64,000 nucleotides of DNA from Clostridium sp. AM58-1XD (GTDB lineage: Bacteria > Bacillota > Clostridia > Lachnospirales > Lachnospiraceae): contig NZ_QSDR01000001.1 of assembly GCF_003464085.1 (NCBI RefSeq), forward strand, positions 62,001-126,000, written 5' to 3'. A program made the translations under genes and the position numbers. The notes beneath the pieces are model-generated. The model had not been told where the DNA came from, searched no databases, and saw nothing but the letters and a program-made list of their open reading frames with translations. Shown here in pieces: positions 44,604-52,700 of the stretch (position 1 is the first letter of the stretch; each line of letters opens with the position of its first letter).

Positions 44604-45842
44604 ATGACAGATAGAGAGCAAAAAGTACTGGATTTCATTGATGAGAAAGAAGTAATTGAATTTGCCCAGGCACTGATCAGGGCGAGGAGCGATAACCCGC
44701 CGGGAGATACGAGAGAGGCCGCTCAGGTATGCAAGAAGAAATTCGAAGAATACGGGATTGAAGCAGAGGTTTTTACGGCTCCGGACAGCGAGGTGTCTAT
44801 TCTCTATCCGGACACGGACAATTCCAAGGTTCAGAGCGTGATTGCCACGATAAAAGGAGAAGAAGGGCCGACACTTTTAATGAATGCCCACATCGATACA
44901 GTACGGGCAGGGAACCTGGAAGAATGGAAGTATGATCCCTTTTCCGCAACGATTGAAGACGGATATATCTACGGCAGAGGGGCCGGTGATGACAAGGGAG
45001 CCGTGCTGACTCAGGTACTGGCGGCCTGCGCCATTAAAAAAGCGGGAATTGAGCTGAAAGGAACGCTGCAGATCAATCCTGTTGCCGATGAGGAAGCTAA
45101 TGCTGTAAGGGGAACCCACTGGCTCAGGAAAGCTGGTTATCTGAATCCTGATATTTTGATTATAGGGGAACAGACAGACAATAAGATCGCTCTTGGAGAG
45201 CGCCTCCCATGCCAGATTAAAGTTCACATCAAGGGAAGAGCCTGCCATGGCGCCATGCCATGGAATGGCGTCAACGCTACGGTGATTGCATCTGATTTTA
45301 TCCAGCTGATAAAGGAGGAACTGTGGCCGGAGGCAGAAAAGATTAAGAAACCGTATTTTCCGCCGGTTACGATTTCCCCTACAAAGATCGAAGGAGGAAT
45401 CCAGACGAACATTATTCCGGAAAACTGTACGCTGTCCATTGACTGCCGACTGGTGCCGGAGATGCCGCTGGATTATGTAATAGGAAGATTTGACGAGCTG
45501 CTGAAGAAGCTGTGCGAAAGGGGGCCTGCTTTTGAATGGACCTTCGGAAATGATTCGACGCTGGACAGCGACGGAATCTATACAGAGCCGGACAGCCCGC
45601 TGATTAAAACCATGCTGAATGCGGTCGAAGAGGTGACGGGGGAAACGACAGATCCGATCTGCTATATGCAGGGAAGCGATGCAGAACAGTTTGCCCGCCT
45701 TGGAATTCCGATCGCCATCTTCGGGCCCAGCGACCCGAGCGTAGGACATTCTCCAAATGAAAGGGTATCGATCCGGCAGCTCGTGGAGGGAACGAAGATT
45801 CTCGCAGTGACCATTCTGCGCTTATTAGGCGGGGAGGAGTAG
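44604..45842 (+). CDS. M20 family metallopeptidase (ArgE/DapE type)
   Basis: A 412-residue zinc peptidase or deacylase. Metal ligands are evident: NAHIDTV (His, Asp), GRGAGDDKGAV, the catalytic glutamates in NPVADEEANAVRG, GRACHGAMPWNGVNA and the late histidine in PSVGHSPNERV. The dimerisation domain lies between. Family members remove acyl groups or cut dipeptides. It follows the symporter by about 70 bases; a direct repeat of GGACAAGAGAG flanks the interval. The stop is 4 bases before the next ATG. Confidence 0.9.
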   Translation: MTDREQKVLDFIDEKEVIEFAQALIRARSDNPPGDTREAAQVCKKKFEEYGIEAEVFTAPDSEVSILYPDTDNSKVQSVIATIKGEEGPTLLMNAHIDTVRAGNLEEWKYDPFSATIEDGYIYGRGAGDDKGAVLTQVLAACAIKKAGIELKGTLQINPVADEEANAVRGTHWLRKAGYLNPDILIIGEQTDNKIALGERLPCQIKVHIKGRACHGAMPWNGVNATVIASDFIQLIKEELWPEAEKIKKPYFPPVTISPTKIEGGIQTNIIPENCTLSIDCRLVPEMPLDYVIGRFDELLKKLCERGPAFEWTFGNDSTLDSDGIYTEPDSPLIKTMLNAVEEVTGETTDPICYMQGSDAEQFARLGIPIAIFGPSDPSVGHSPNERVSIRQLVEGTKILAVTILRLLGGEE

Positions 45843-45846
45843 GCGG

Positions 45847-46908
45847 ATGAAAGCAAAGGAATATTACAGGATGAACATGGGAGAAAATCTGGATGCGCTG
45901 ATGAATCTGGACCCGTCCTGCCTCGGCATCAACCGGGCGATTTATCCTGGAGCGAGAGACTACGAGAAGGGCCCGCTGGCGATGAGCTGCGCCCAATATC
46001 TGGTGGATACTGTAAAGCCTGGCGATACGGTATTAATCATGTGCGGATTCGTACTCAAGAATCAGAAACGGGCAGAGATGGACGGTTTTACAGGAGCCCT
46101 GGTGATGGCCAGGGCATTGTCAAAAGGTCTGGGGGCGAAGCCTGTCATAATCACCCCGCGGGAGTCGGAAGAGGCCGTGAAGCACTGCGCTTATGCTGTT
46201 GGAATGCATTATGTGGAATCTGTTGGACTGCTCAGGGAGAGGGATTTTTCGGTAACCGGATATTCCATATCGAGAGATGCAAGAGAGGCCCGGGCACAGG
46301 CAGAACAGATTCTGAAAGAGACGAATCCCGGGGCTGTGATTACCATGGAAGTCGCCTCTGCCAATGAAAAAGGAGTTTACCATATGGCCGTCGGGTGGGA
46401 TGTGACGGAGATCGAGGCAAAAATGGACGAGCTGTTTTTCCTGGCAAAGGAACGTGGGATCCCCACATGCTCGATCGGTGACTGCGGCAATGAATTGGGA
46501 ATGGGTGCGATCGGACCGTATATAAAAGAACATGTACCTGGCGCAGGAGCAGGCGGATGTTACTGCGACTGCCGCGAAGGCGCAGCTTCTGCTACAGCAG
46601 CAGACCATATTATCATTGCAAAGACGGCGGACTGGGGCTGCTATGCGCTGGCGGCGGCTCTGGCGTATCTGCTTGAAAATATGCGGGTCATGCACGACGG
46701 CGAAATGCAGAAAGAGCTGATGAAGGCGGCTTCCAGAAATGGGCTGGTCACCACGGACGGTTCCCTGACGCCGGCCATAGACGGGTATGGCATAGAAATC
46801 AACGTCATGATCGTAGAACTGATGCGCGCATGCGTCAGAGAGGGGCTGTCTTCAGAAGAACCTCTTTGGGTGAAAAAATACGTGGAAGCAGGAATTCTGA
46901 CAGAATAG
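45847..46908 (+). CDS. D-glutamate cyclase-like protein (DUF4392)
   Basis: A 353-residue protein of the DUF4392 type, the domain found in mitochondrial D-glutamate cyclase, which turns D-glutamate into 5-oxo-D-proline. Recognisable stretches: GDTVLIMCGFVLKNQKRAEM, DGFTGALVMARALSKGLGAK, EVASANEKGVYHMAVG, CSIGDCGNELGMGAIG and AKTADWGCYALAAAL. The assignment is from recalled family patterns. It lies four bases behind the M20 gene and before ridA, so the operon would import, deacylate and cyclise a glutamate-type compound. That pathway is inference. Confidence 0.78.
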   Translation: MKAKEYYRMNMGENLDALMNLDPSCLGINRAIYPGARDYEKGPLAMSCAQYLVDTVKPGDTVLIMCGFVLKNQKRAEMDGFTGALVMARALSKGLGAKPVIITPRESEEAVKHCAYAVGMHYVESVGLLRERDFSVTGYSISRDAREARAQAEQILKETNPGAVITMEVASANEKGVYHMAVGWDVTEIEAKMDELFFLAKERGIPTCSIGDCGNELGMGAIGPYIKEHVPGAGAGGCYCDCREGAASATAADHIIIAKTADWGCYALAAALAYLLENMRVMHDGEMQKELMKAASRNGLVTTDGSLTPAIDGYGIEINVMIVELMRACVREGLSSEEPLWVKKYVEAGILTE

Positions 46909-46959
46909 TAAAGTAATAAGATACAAAAATTATAATATATGAAACAGGAGGAACTATTT

Positions 46960-47343
46960 ATGGAAAAGAAGATAATCAATGCAGCAGGTGCACCTAAGGC
47001 AGTGGGACCGTACTCCCAGGCAGTCGTATACAACGGGCTTGTATACACGTCCGGTACGATGCCACTTGATCCCAGGACGGGGGCCGTTGCAGACGGAGGA
47101 ATTGAAGGCCAGGCCAGGCAGGCGCTGGAAAATCTGGGCGCCGTTTTAGCAGAGGCGGGGTCTTCTTTTGAGAAGGTTTTGAAGACAACGGTCTTTATTA
47201 AAAACATGGATGACTTTGCTGTAGTGAACGGGATTTATGCCGAATATTTTAACGGAGAATGCCCGGCCAGGTCCTGTGTAGAAGTGGCTCGTCTGCCAAA
47301 GGATATCCTGTTTGAAATCGAGTGTATAGCCGTCTGCGGATAA
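46960..47343 (+). CDS. RidA family reactive-intermediate deaminase
   Basis: A 127-residue RidA (YjgF/YER057c/UK114) protein, usually hydrolysing enamine/imine intermediates formed by PLP enzymes. Canonical sequence: AAGAPKAVGPYSQAVVYNGL, VYTSGTMPLDPRTGAV, ENLGAVLAEAGSSFEKVLKT, VFIKNMDDFAVVNGIY and the arginine region CPARSCVEVARLPKDILFEI. The upstream ATG at 46939 would include the ribosome site AGGAGG itself, so the ATG at 46960 is the start. It is probably the last gene of the symporter operon. Confidence 0.94.
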   Translation: MEKKIINAAGAPKAVGPYSQAVVYNGLVYTSGTMPLDPRTGAVADGGIEGQARQALENLGAVLAEAGSSFEKVLKTTVFIKNMDDFAVVNGIYAEYFNGECPARSCVEVARLPKDILFEIECIAVCG

Positions 47344-47400
47344 CCTGAAGGGATTGGCAGCCATTGCCATTTATTTCCGGGTATGATAAAATATGTAGGA

Positions 47401-47436
47401 TGATGCTGGGGGAAATATAATTTGACCCCAGTATCA
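47401..47436. promoter_or_regulatory. Inverted repeat upstream of the YheO-like regulator
   Basis: TGATGCTGGGG (47401-47411) pairs with CCCCAGTATCA (47426-47436) around an A/T loop containing TATAAT. No T-tract follows. It may be an operator overlapping a promoter -10 box, giving autoregulation. Confidence 0.45.
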
Positions 47437-47476
47437 TACGGTTTGATATTTAGAAAATGAACAGGGAGTACTGTCA

Positions 47477-48142
47477 ATGATGGATTATGATATTAAAAAA
47501 AATATGCCTTATCTGGAACGGATTGTTGATATGCTGGAACAGCATTTGGGAAAGCAGAGTGAGATTGTGGTTCATGATTTAACAAAAGGTGTGGAAAGTA
47601 CCATTATTGACATACGAAACGGTGATATAACCGGCAGAACCATCGGTGGCTGCGGAAGCAATCTGGGCCTGGAAATGCTGAAGGGAACGACGGAAAACGG
47701 TGACAGGTTCAACTATGTGACAAAGCTTAAAAACGGCAGGATTCTCAGATCCTCAACCATGTATTTTCGTAATGGAGAGGGACAGGTGGCGGCAAGCCTC
47801 TGTGTCAACACGGATATTACGGAATCGGTCAGGCTGGAAAATTATCTGAAGGAAATCAACCATTATGAAGAAGAAGGCGGAGAATCAGAAGTGCTGGTGA
47901 ATGATGTCGGCCAGCTTCTGGAGTATTATCTGCAGCGCGGCCAGGAAGTAATCGGAAAAGTTCCAGAAGATATGAGCAAGGAAGATAAGTTTGAGTTCAT
48001 TAAATACCTGGACAGCAAAGGCGCCTTTCTGATCGCTAAGTCAGGGGAGAAAGTACAGGAATTTTTAAATATTTCTAAATATTTGATGTATAAATACCTG
48101 GATATGATCCGGGAAGAAGACCACCAGACAGAAGAAACGTAG
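47477..48142 (+). CDS. YheO/DauR-like PAS-HTH regulator
   Basis: A 221-residue regulator with an N-terminal YheO-like PAS domain (LERIVDMLEQHLGKQSEIVV, HDLTKGVESTIIDIRNGDIT, GRTIGGCGSN) and a C-terminal helix-turn-helix (MSKEDKFEFIKYLDSKGAFL, SGEKVQEFLNISKYLMYKYL). DauR of this family controls D-arginine use in Pseudomonas. Together with the D-glutamate cyclase-like gene it suggests control of D-amino-acid or related catabolism. The start could be either of two adjacent ATGs. A convergent terminator follows. Confidence 0.88.
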   Translation: MMDYDIKKNMPYLERIVDMLEQHLGKQSEIVVHDLTKGVESTIIDIRNGDITGRTIGGCGSNLGLEMLKGTTENGDRFNYVTKLKNGRILRSSTMYFRNGEGQVAASLCVNTDITESVRLENYLKEINHYEEEGGESEVLVNDVGQLLEYYLQRGQEVIGKVPEDMSKEDKFEFIKYLDSKGAFLIAKSGEKVQEFLNISKYLMYKYLDMIREEDHQTEET

Positions 48143-48197
48143 GATAGGAGAGCAGAGCTAAGAAGAGCAGGGCAGAGGAGGAAGAAAAAACAAATTC

Positions 48198-48270
48198 AGC
48201 CATACCACAGATACCATTCCAAGGCAGTGACAAAGTCACAAGGTCTGATATCTGAGGCATGGCTATTTTT
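48198..48270. terminator. Bidirectional terminator, hairpin-family member
   Basis: AGCCATACCACAGATACC (48198-48215) pairs with GATATCTGAGGCATGGCT (48247-48264). It has an A-run before and TTTTT after. The loop carries TTCCAAGGCAGTGAC then AAAGTCAC. Confidence 0.85.
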
Positions 48271-48307
48271 CCCCAGCACTTTCTGCCTGATTCTGCTTTT
48301 GCAGCGT

Positions 48308-48420
48308 ATTTTTTATTCCGCTCGAACCGAGCTCCATAAAAACATACGGGAACCGCCTTGACCATAAAGTCAAGGCATAGCGAATAGTACCGCGCTTTTC
48401 CTGCGCGGTACTATTTTTAA
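48308..48420 (-). repeat. Structured intergenic element, family 2, copy 3
   Basis: On the reverse strand it begins at the stop codon of the membrane-protein gene: AAATAGTACCGCGC pairs perfectly with GCGCGGTACTATT. CTTGAC pairs with GTCAAG, and GGTTCCCG, GTTTTTATGGAGC and AATAAAAAA follow. It is the best-paired copy. Confidence 0.75.
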
Positions 48421-49274
48421 TCAGTCGTTTCCGGGTAGAGGAAATAGTCGCGAAAATACATGATTTCTCCGTTGTCTGTCATATAATCGCCATAAACGTA
48501 AGTGTTTTTGCAGCCGCCTTGATCCAGAACCGCCTGTTTGAGGATTTCCATATTTAAATGTTCCGTGTTTACATCGAATTCTTCTACAGACTGGCCGGAG
48601 TAATCGATCTCCATAAACAGATTGACTGAATAATCATTGTCATTATAGCTGGTTTGGCGTCCACCGTTTTCCGGTCGGCAAATGCCCCAGAGCGTTGTGC
48701 GAATGTCCGTGACGCGGTCATGAAAAAGTCCGGTGTGATTATAGGCGGCACTCAGAACGCCATAATCATCGTAAAGCACGGCTATGTTGCCAAAAAATGG
48801 CTTCTTGTAACCTTGAACAGCAAATACATGTCCGCCTTCATCTGCTGCAGATACCTCTATTTCACTCCAGTCGAATGCCATATACCGAAACATGTTTTCC
48901 AGGCCTGTGAGCTGCTCGTTTTGCGCCTGGGCAGATATCAGGCGGAATCCGTGACCGCCATATTTGTGTTCCAGATAATTTAAAACAGCCTTTTCTTCAC
49001 GAGAAGTCAAAGCTCTTGTTCCGGAACCGATGACAAGCAGGCATGGTATAGAAACATCTGCAGCCAGAATAACTAAAATAAGAGCGGTCAGTATATTTCT
49101 TTTTTGCTTGATTCTGAAAATTATGATGAATATGATCAAAAGAGCTGCCGCCGCAATTAGATAACCTGCATTTCCAAGGATAGCGGACAGAGATATGGCC
49201 AGAAAAATCAGCGCCAGCAGGATCAGCACGGTCAACTCGACAGCCTTTTTCATGGTATCGTGGGTGTCAGCCAT
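48417..49274 (-). CDS. Membrane-anchored protein of unknown function
   Basis: A 285-residue protein with three hydrophobic segments in the first 85 residues (LTVLILLALIFLAISLSAIL, LIAAAALLIIFIIIF, ALILVILAADVSIPCLLVI) and a soluble, probably extracytoplasmic, C-terminal domain of 190 residues rich in Tyr and Asp (YKKPFFGNIAVLYDDYGVLS, NDNDYSVNLFMEIDYSG). I do not recognise the family. The frame is open from 49328, but the ATG at 49274 follows GAAGGG. The gene stands between two structured repeats and shows no operon partner. Confidence 0.75.
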   Translation of the reverse strand: MADTHDTMKKAVELTVLILLALIFLAISLSAILGNAGYLIAAAALLIIFIIIFRIKQKRNILTALILVILAADVSIPCLLVIGSGTRALTSREEKAVLNYLEHKYGGHGFRLISAQAQNEQLTGLENMFRYMAFDWSEIEVSAADEGGHVFAVQGYKKPFFGNIAVLYDDYGVLSAAYNHTGLFHDRVTDIRTTLWGICRPENGGRQTSYNDNDYSVNLFMEIDYSGQSVEEFDVNTEHLNMEILKQAVLDQGGCKNTYVYGDYMTDNGEIMYFRDYFLYPETTD

Positions 49275-49320
49275 TCTTATACCCTTCTTTCTGAATGATC
49301 TGCTGCCGGAAAAAGCAATT

Positions 49321-49386
49321 GCCCCCAATACCGATTATGTGACTCGGCAGCTGCCTCGAGACGGAATCTGGTATTGGGGGCTTTTT
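49321..49386. terminator. Terminator hairpin, family-1 member
   Basis: GCCCCCAATACC (49321-49332) pairs with GGTATTGGGGGC (49370-49381). T-runs are present on both sides (TTTTT forward; AATTGCTTTTT reverse). On the reverse strand the loop reads AGATTCCGTCTC, GAGGCAGCTGCC, GAGTCAC. It ends the DUF1846 gene transcript. Confidence 0.85.
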
Positions 49387-49402
49387 CTGTGCTCGGCAGT
49401 TT

Positions 49403-50881
49403 TTAATAGAGCATATGCCTGTGCTCAAAGATCGGCTCGGATGTCAGATCGACGCCCAGCTTTTTGAAGACTTTAATATCCACGTCAGAGAGCATGACAG
49501 ATGTATGAACCTGGCAGCCTCTCAGCTTTGGAAGCTGGTCCAGGGCGATCTGTGCATTTTTATCGGTCGCTGCACACATGGAAAGAGCAATCAGAACTTC
49601 ATCTGTATGGAGGCGTGGATTTTTGCTTCCAAGGTAGTCCACCTTTAATTTCTGAATCGGCTCGATGGCAGAAGGTGCGATCAGGTGAACGTCGTGGTCA
49701 ATATTGCCCAGCTTTTTAACGGCGTTCAGCACAAGAGCGGCAGAGGCGCCCAGAAGGTTGGAAGTCTTTCCGGTGATAATGGTTCCGTCCGGAAGTTCCA
49801 TAGCGGCAGCAGGAGCGGAAATGCTTTCGGAACGATTGATCGCCGCTGCGACAACATTTCTCATATCTACAGCAATTTTTGCCTGCTTCATGATGAGCTC
49901 GATCTTATATACCTCGTCTTTGCTTCCGAGTTCGCGTGCCATGCGGTTTAATGCCTGATAATAGCGGCGGATGATTTCCTGGCAGGAAGCTTCCCGGCAT
50001 GCTTCGTCGTCAATGATGCAGTTTCCGGCCATGTTAACACCCATGTCAGTAGGCGACTTGTAAGGACTTTCTCCGTAAATGCCCTCGAAAATAGCGTTCA
50101 GTACGGGGAAGATTTCCACGTCTCTGTTGTAATTCACAGTTGTTACCCCGTACGCTTCCAGGTGGAAGGGGTCGATCATATTTACGTCGTTCAAATCGGC
50201 AGTGGCAGCCTCGTACGCCAGATTAACCGGATGCTTTAATGGAATATTCCAGATCGGGAAGGTCTCAAATTTCGCATAACCAGCCTTGATTCCACGCTTG
50301 TTTTCGTGATACAGCTGGGAAAGACATGTGGCCATCTTTCCGCTCCCAGGTCCAGGAGCCGTGATGATTACAAGAGGCTTTGTTGTTTCTATATAATCAT
50401 TTTTTCCATATCCATCGTCGCTGACAATCAGAGAGATGTTATTCGGATAACCGTCGATGATGTGATGGCGGTAAACACGGATTCCCATCTTCTCCAACTT
50501 TGACTTAAAGATATCAGCAGCCGGCTGGTTCGCATACTGAGTGATGACGACGCTTCCGACATAAAGCCCTTTTTCGCGGTAAACCTGAATCAGGCGGAGC
50601 ACGTCCACATCGTATGTGATTCCCAGATCATAGCGCACCTTATTTTTTTCGATATCGGCCGCATTGATGGCGATGATAATCTCTGCCTGGTCGGCCAGCT
50701 GCAGAAGCATGCGCAGTTTGCTGTCGGGAGCGAACCCCGGAAGCACTCTGGATGCATGGTAATCATCGAACAGTTTTCCGCCGAATTCCAGGTACAGTTT
50801 ATCCCCGAACTGGCCAATCCGCTCCATGATATGCTCGGACTGAGTCTTCAGGTATTTTTCATTATCGAATCCAATTCGCAT
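49403..50881 (-). CDS. DUF1846 (UPF0371) family protein
   Basis: A 492-residue conserved soluble protein of the DUF1846 family. The family has been studied structurally but has no settled function; a nucleotide-binding Rossmann-type fold is suggested by the glycine-rich VIITAPGPGSGKMATCLSQL. Other conserved stretches: MRIGFDNEKYLKTQSEHIME, GGKLFDDYHASRVLPGF, NRDVEIFPVLNAIFEGIYG and SPTDMGVNMAGNCIIDD. A longer frame begins at 50971, but the ATG at 50881 has GGAGG in front and matches the family start. Monocistronic. Confidence 0.9.
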   Translation of the reverse strand: MRIGFDNEKYLKTQSEHIMERIGQFGDKLYLEFGGKLFDDYHASRVLPGFAPDSKLRMLLQLADQAEIIIAINAADIEKNKVRYDLGITYDVDVLRLIQVYREKGLYVGSVVITQYANQPAADIFKSKLEKMGIRVYRHHIIDGYPNNISLIVSDDGYGKNDYIETTKPLVIITAPGPGSGKMATCLSQLYHENKRGIKAGYAKFETFPIWNIPLKHPVNLAYEAATADLNDVNMIDPFHLEAYGVTTVNYNRDVEIFPVLNAIFEGIYGESPYKSPTDMGVNMAGNCIIDDEACREASCQEIIRRYYQALNRMARELGSKDEVYKIELIMKQAKIAVDMRNVVAAAINRSESISAPAAAMELPDGTIITGKTSNLLGASAALVLNAVKKLGNIDHDVHLIAPSAIEPIQKLKVDYLGSKNPRLHTDEVLIALSMCAATDKNAQIALDQLPKLRGCQVHTSVMLSDVDIKVFKKLGVDLTSEPIFEHRHMLY

Positions 50882-51072
50882 AATAAGCCTCCATGTAATA
50901 ATCTTCTGTTTAAAAAATAAAACTATAAACCCATAATAGAGTATTCTATCATAAATTTCCGGGAAATCCAAAAAAAAATACAGAAATTTTGAAAATTATG
51001 AAAAATGTGATATACTGGACGAAAAGTGGGAAGAGATTATATGAAAATTGTCGAAAATGGGAGGATTGTGGA

Positions 51073-51765
51073 GTGACGGTGAGAGAAGAGCTGTTAAAGC
51101 TGGCAGATGAGAATTTCAAAAACTTCCACAGCGGACTGATTCCAGGCAATGAGAGTCCGGTCATCGGTGTACGTATGCCTTTACTGAAAAAAAAGGCGAA
51201 GGAGCTGGCAAGAGGGGACTGGAGGCAGTACCTTCTTCAGGGGCATGAAGATTACTATGAAGAGATCATGCTGAAGGGACTGGTAATCGGGACGGCAGCG
51301 ATGGATGTGGACGAACGGTTTTCTCATATCAGGTGGTTTATACCTAAAATCAGGAACTGGGCTGTCTGTGACTGTTTCTGCGGAAGTCTGAAATTTACAA
51401 GGAAATATAAAAAAGAAGTATGGGATTTTCTGAAACCGTACTTGGAAAGCGGGGAAGAATATAAAATCCGCTTTGGTGTAGTAATGCTTCTGGATTACTT
51501 TGCCGATGAGGAATACGCAGAACAGGCGTTCCGATATTTTGACAGAATCACTCATGAGGCGTATTATGTAAGAATGGCAGTTGCGTGGGCGGTCTCCTTC
51601 TTTTTCATAAAAGTGCCGGATCAGACTATGGCGTATCTCAGGAAGAACAGCCTGGATGACTGGACATACAACAAGGCGCTTCAGAAGATTACAGAGTCAT
51701 TTCGTGTGGATCAAGAGACGAAAATGGTGATCCGCGGTATGAAACGAAGGAATGTAATCGTATAA
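51073..51765 (+). CDS. DNA alkylation repair protein (AlkD-like HEAT fold)
   Basis: A 230-residue all-helical protein of the AlkD-related DNA alkylation repair family, which removes bulky or cationic alkyl bases. Typical stretches: GVRMPLLKKKAKELAR, YEEIMLKGLVIGTA, KIRNWAVCDCFCGSLKFTRK, RFGVVMLLDYF and VRMAVAWAVSFFFIKVPDQT. An ATG at 50989 is in frame but the first 28 codons do not resemble the family. The GTG at 51073 follows GGGAGG with good spacing and is chosen. The next gene follows at 16 bases, so the two may be co-transcribed. Confidence 0.85.
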   Translation: MTVREELLKLADENFKNFHSGLIPGNESPVIGVRMPLLKKKAKELARGDWRQYLLQGHEDYYEEIMLKGLVIGTAAMDVDERFSHIRWFIPKIRNWAVCDCFCGSLKFTRKYKKEVWDFLKPYLESGEEYKIRFGVVMLLDYFADEEYAEQAFRYFDRITHEAYYVRMAVAWAVSFFFIKVPDQTMAYLRKNSLDDWTYNKALQKITESFRVDQETKMVIRGMKRRNVIV

Positions 51766-51781
51766 ATAAAGAAAAAGCGAA

Positions 51782-52672
51782 ATGAAGAAATACAGGAACG
51801 ATTCACGTAACTGTAAGAAACAGCTGCGAAAAAGTGATGAAACTGGAATAGGATGGTATAAAAAATTGGAACTGGATGAAAAATTACAGTATTACAGAAA
51901 AAGAAGGAAGATTGTGCCTTCCAGAAAAATGATCAAGACGCCGGAGCAGATCGAAGGAATACGCAGGGCAGGAAAGGTCAATACGGAGATACTGGACGAG
52001 GTGGACAAAATCATGAAAGCGGGCGTATCCACAGAAGATATCAACCGTCTTGTACATGAGGCCACAGCAAAGAGGGGAGGAATTCCCGCTCCTCTTGGCT
52101 TTGAAGGATACCCCAAAAGCGTATGTACGTCGGTAAACGATGTAATCTGCCATGGGATTCCGTCAAAGGAACAGATTTTGAAAGACGGAGATATTATCAA
52201 TGTGGATGTGACGACGATCGTGGACGGATATTATGCGGACGCTTCTAGGATGTACTGCATTGGCCGCGTGCCGGAAGAGGCAGACCGGCTTGTGCGTGTG
52301 GCAAAGGAGTGTCTGGATTTAAGCCTATCCGAAGTGAAGCCGGAAAGCTGTCTGGGCGACATCGGAGCCGTGATCTACGCACATGCCCGTTCCAATGGAT
52401 TTTCAGTTGTAGAGGATATCTGTGGCCATGGCGTAGGTGTGGATTTCCATGAAAAGCCATACGTGTGCCATGTAGGAAAGCGGAATACGGGAATGATGAT
52501 GTTTCCAGGGATGATTTTCACCATAGAACCGATGATTAATGCGGGACGAATGGACTGGTTTGTGGATGAAAAGGATGGCTGGACGATTTACACGGACGAC
52601 GGAAGTCTCTCCGCACAGTGGGAGTATACGATTCTGGTGACAGAGGATGGATATGAAATTCTGACCAGATAA
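51782..52672 (+). CDS. map: Type I methionine aminopeptidase with N-terminal extension
   Basis: A 296-residue enzyme that removes the initiator methionine. All five metal ligands are present with family spacing: Asp142, Asp153, His216, Glu249 and Glu281, in NVDVTTIVDGYYADA, CGHGVGVDFHEKP, FTIEPMI and QWEYTI. The catalytic domain starts near residue 47 (RKMIKTPEQIEGIRRAGKVN). The first 45 residues are a basic extension with an isolated cysteine; some Firmicute paralogues carry a SEC-C zinc motif here, but I do not see one. It is probably a second Map copy, since the main one usually lies in the ribosomal operon. An internal ATG at residue 50 could be an alternative start. Confidence 0.9.
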   Translation: MKKYRNDSRNCKKQLRKSDETGIGWYKKLELDEKLQYYRKRRKIVPSRKMIKTPEQIEGIRRAGKVNTEILDEVDKIMKAGVSTEDINRLVHEATAKRGGIPAPLGFEGYPKSVCTSVNDVICHGIPSKEQILKDGDIINVDVTTIVDGYYADASRMYCIGRVPEEADRLVRVAKECLDLSLSEVKPESCLGDIGAVIYAHARSNGFSVVEDICGHGVGVDFHEKPYVCHVGKRNTGMMMFPGMIFTIEPMINAGRMDWFVDEKDGWTIYTDDGSLSAQWEYTILVTEDGYEILTR

Positions 52673-52700
52673 AAACGCATGACTCGGAAAGGGTAAGACG

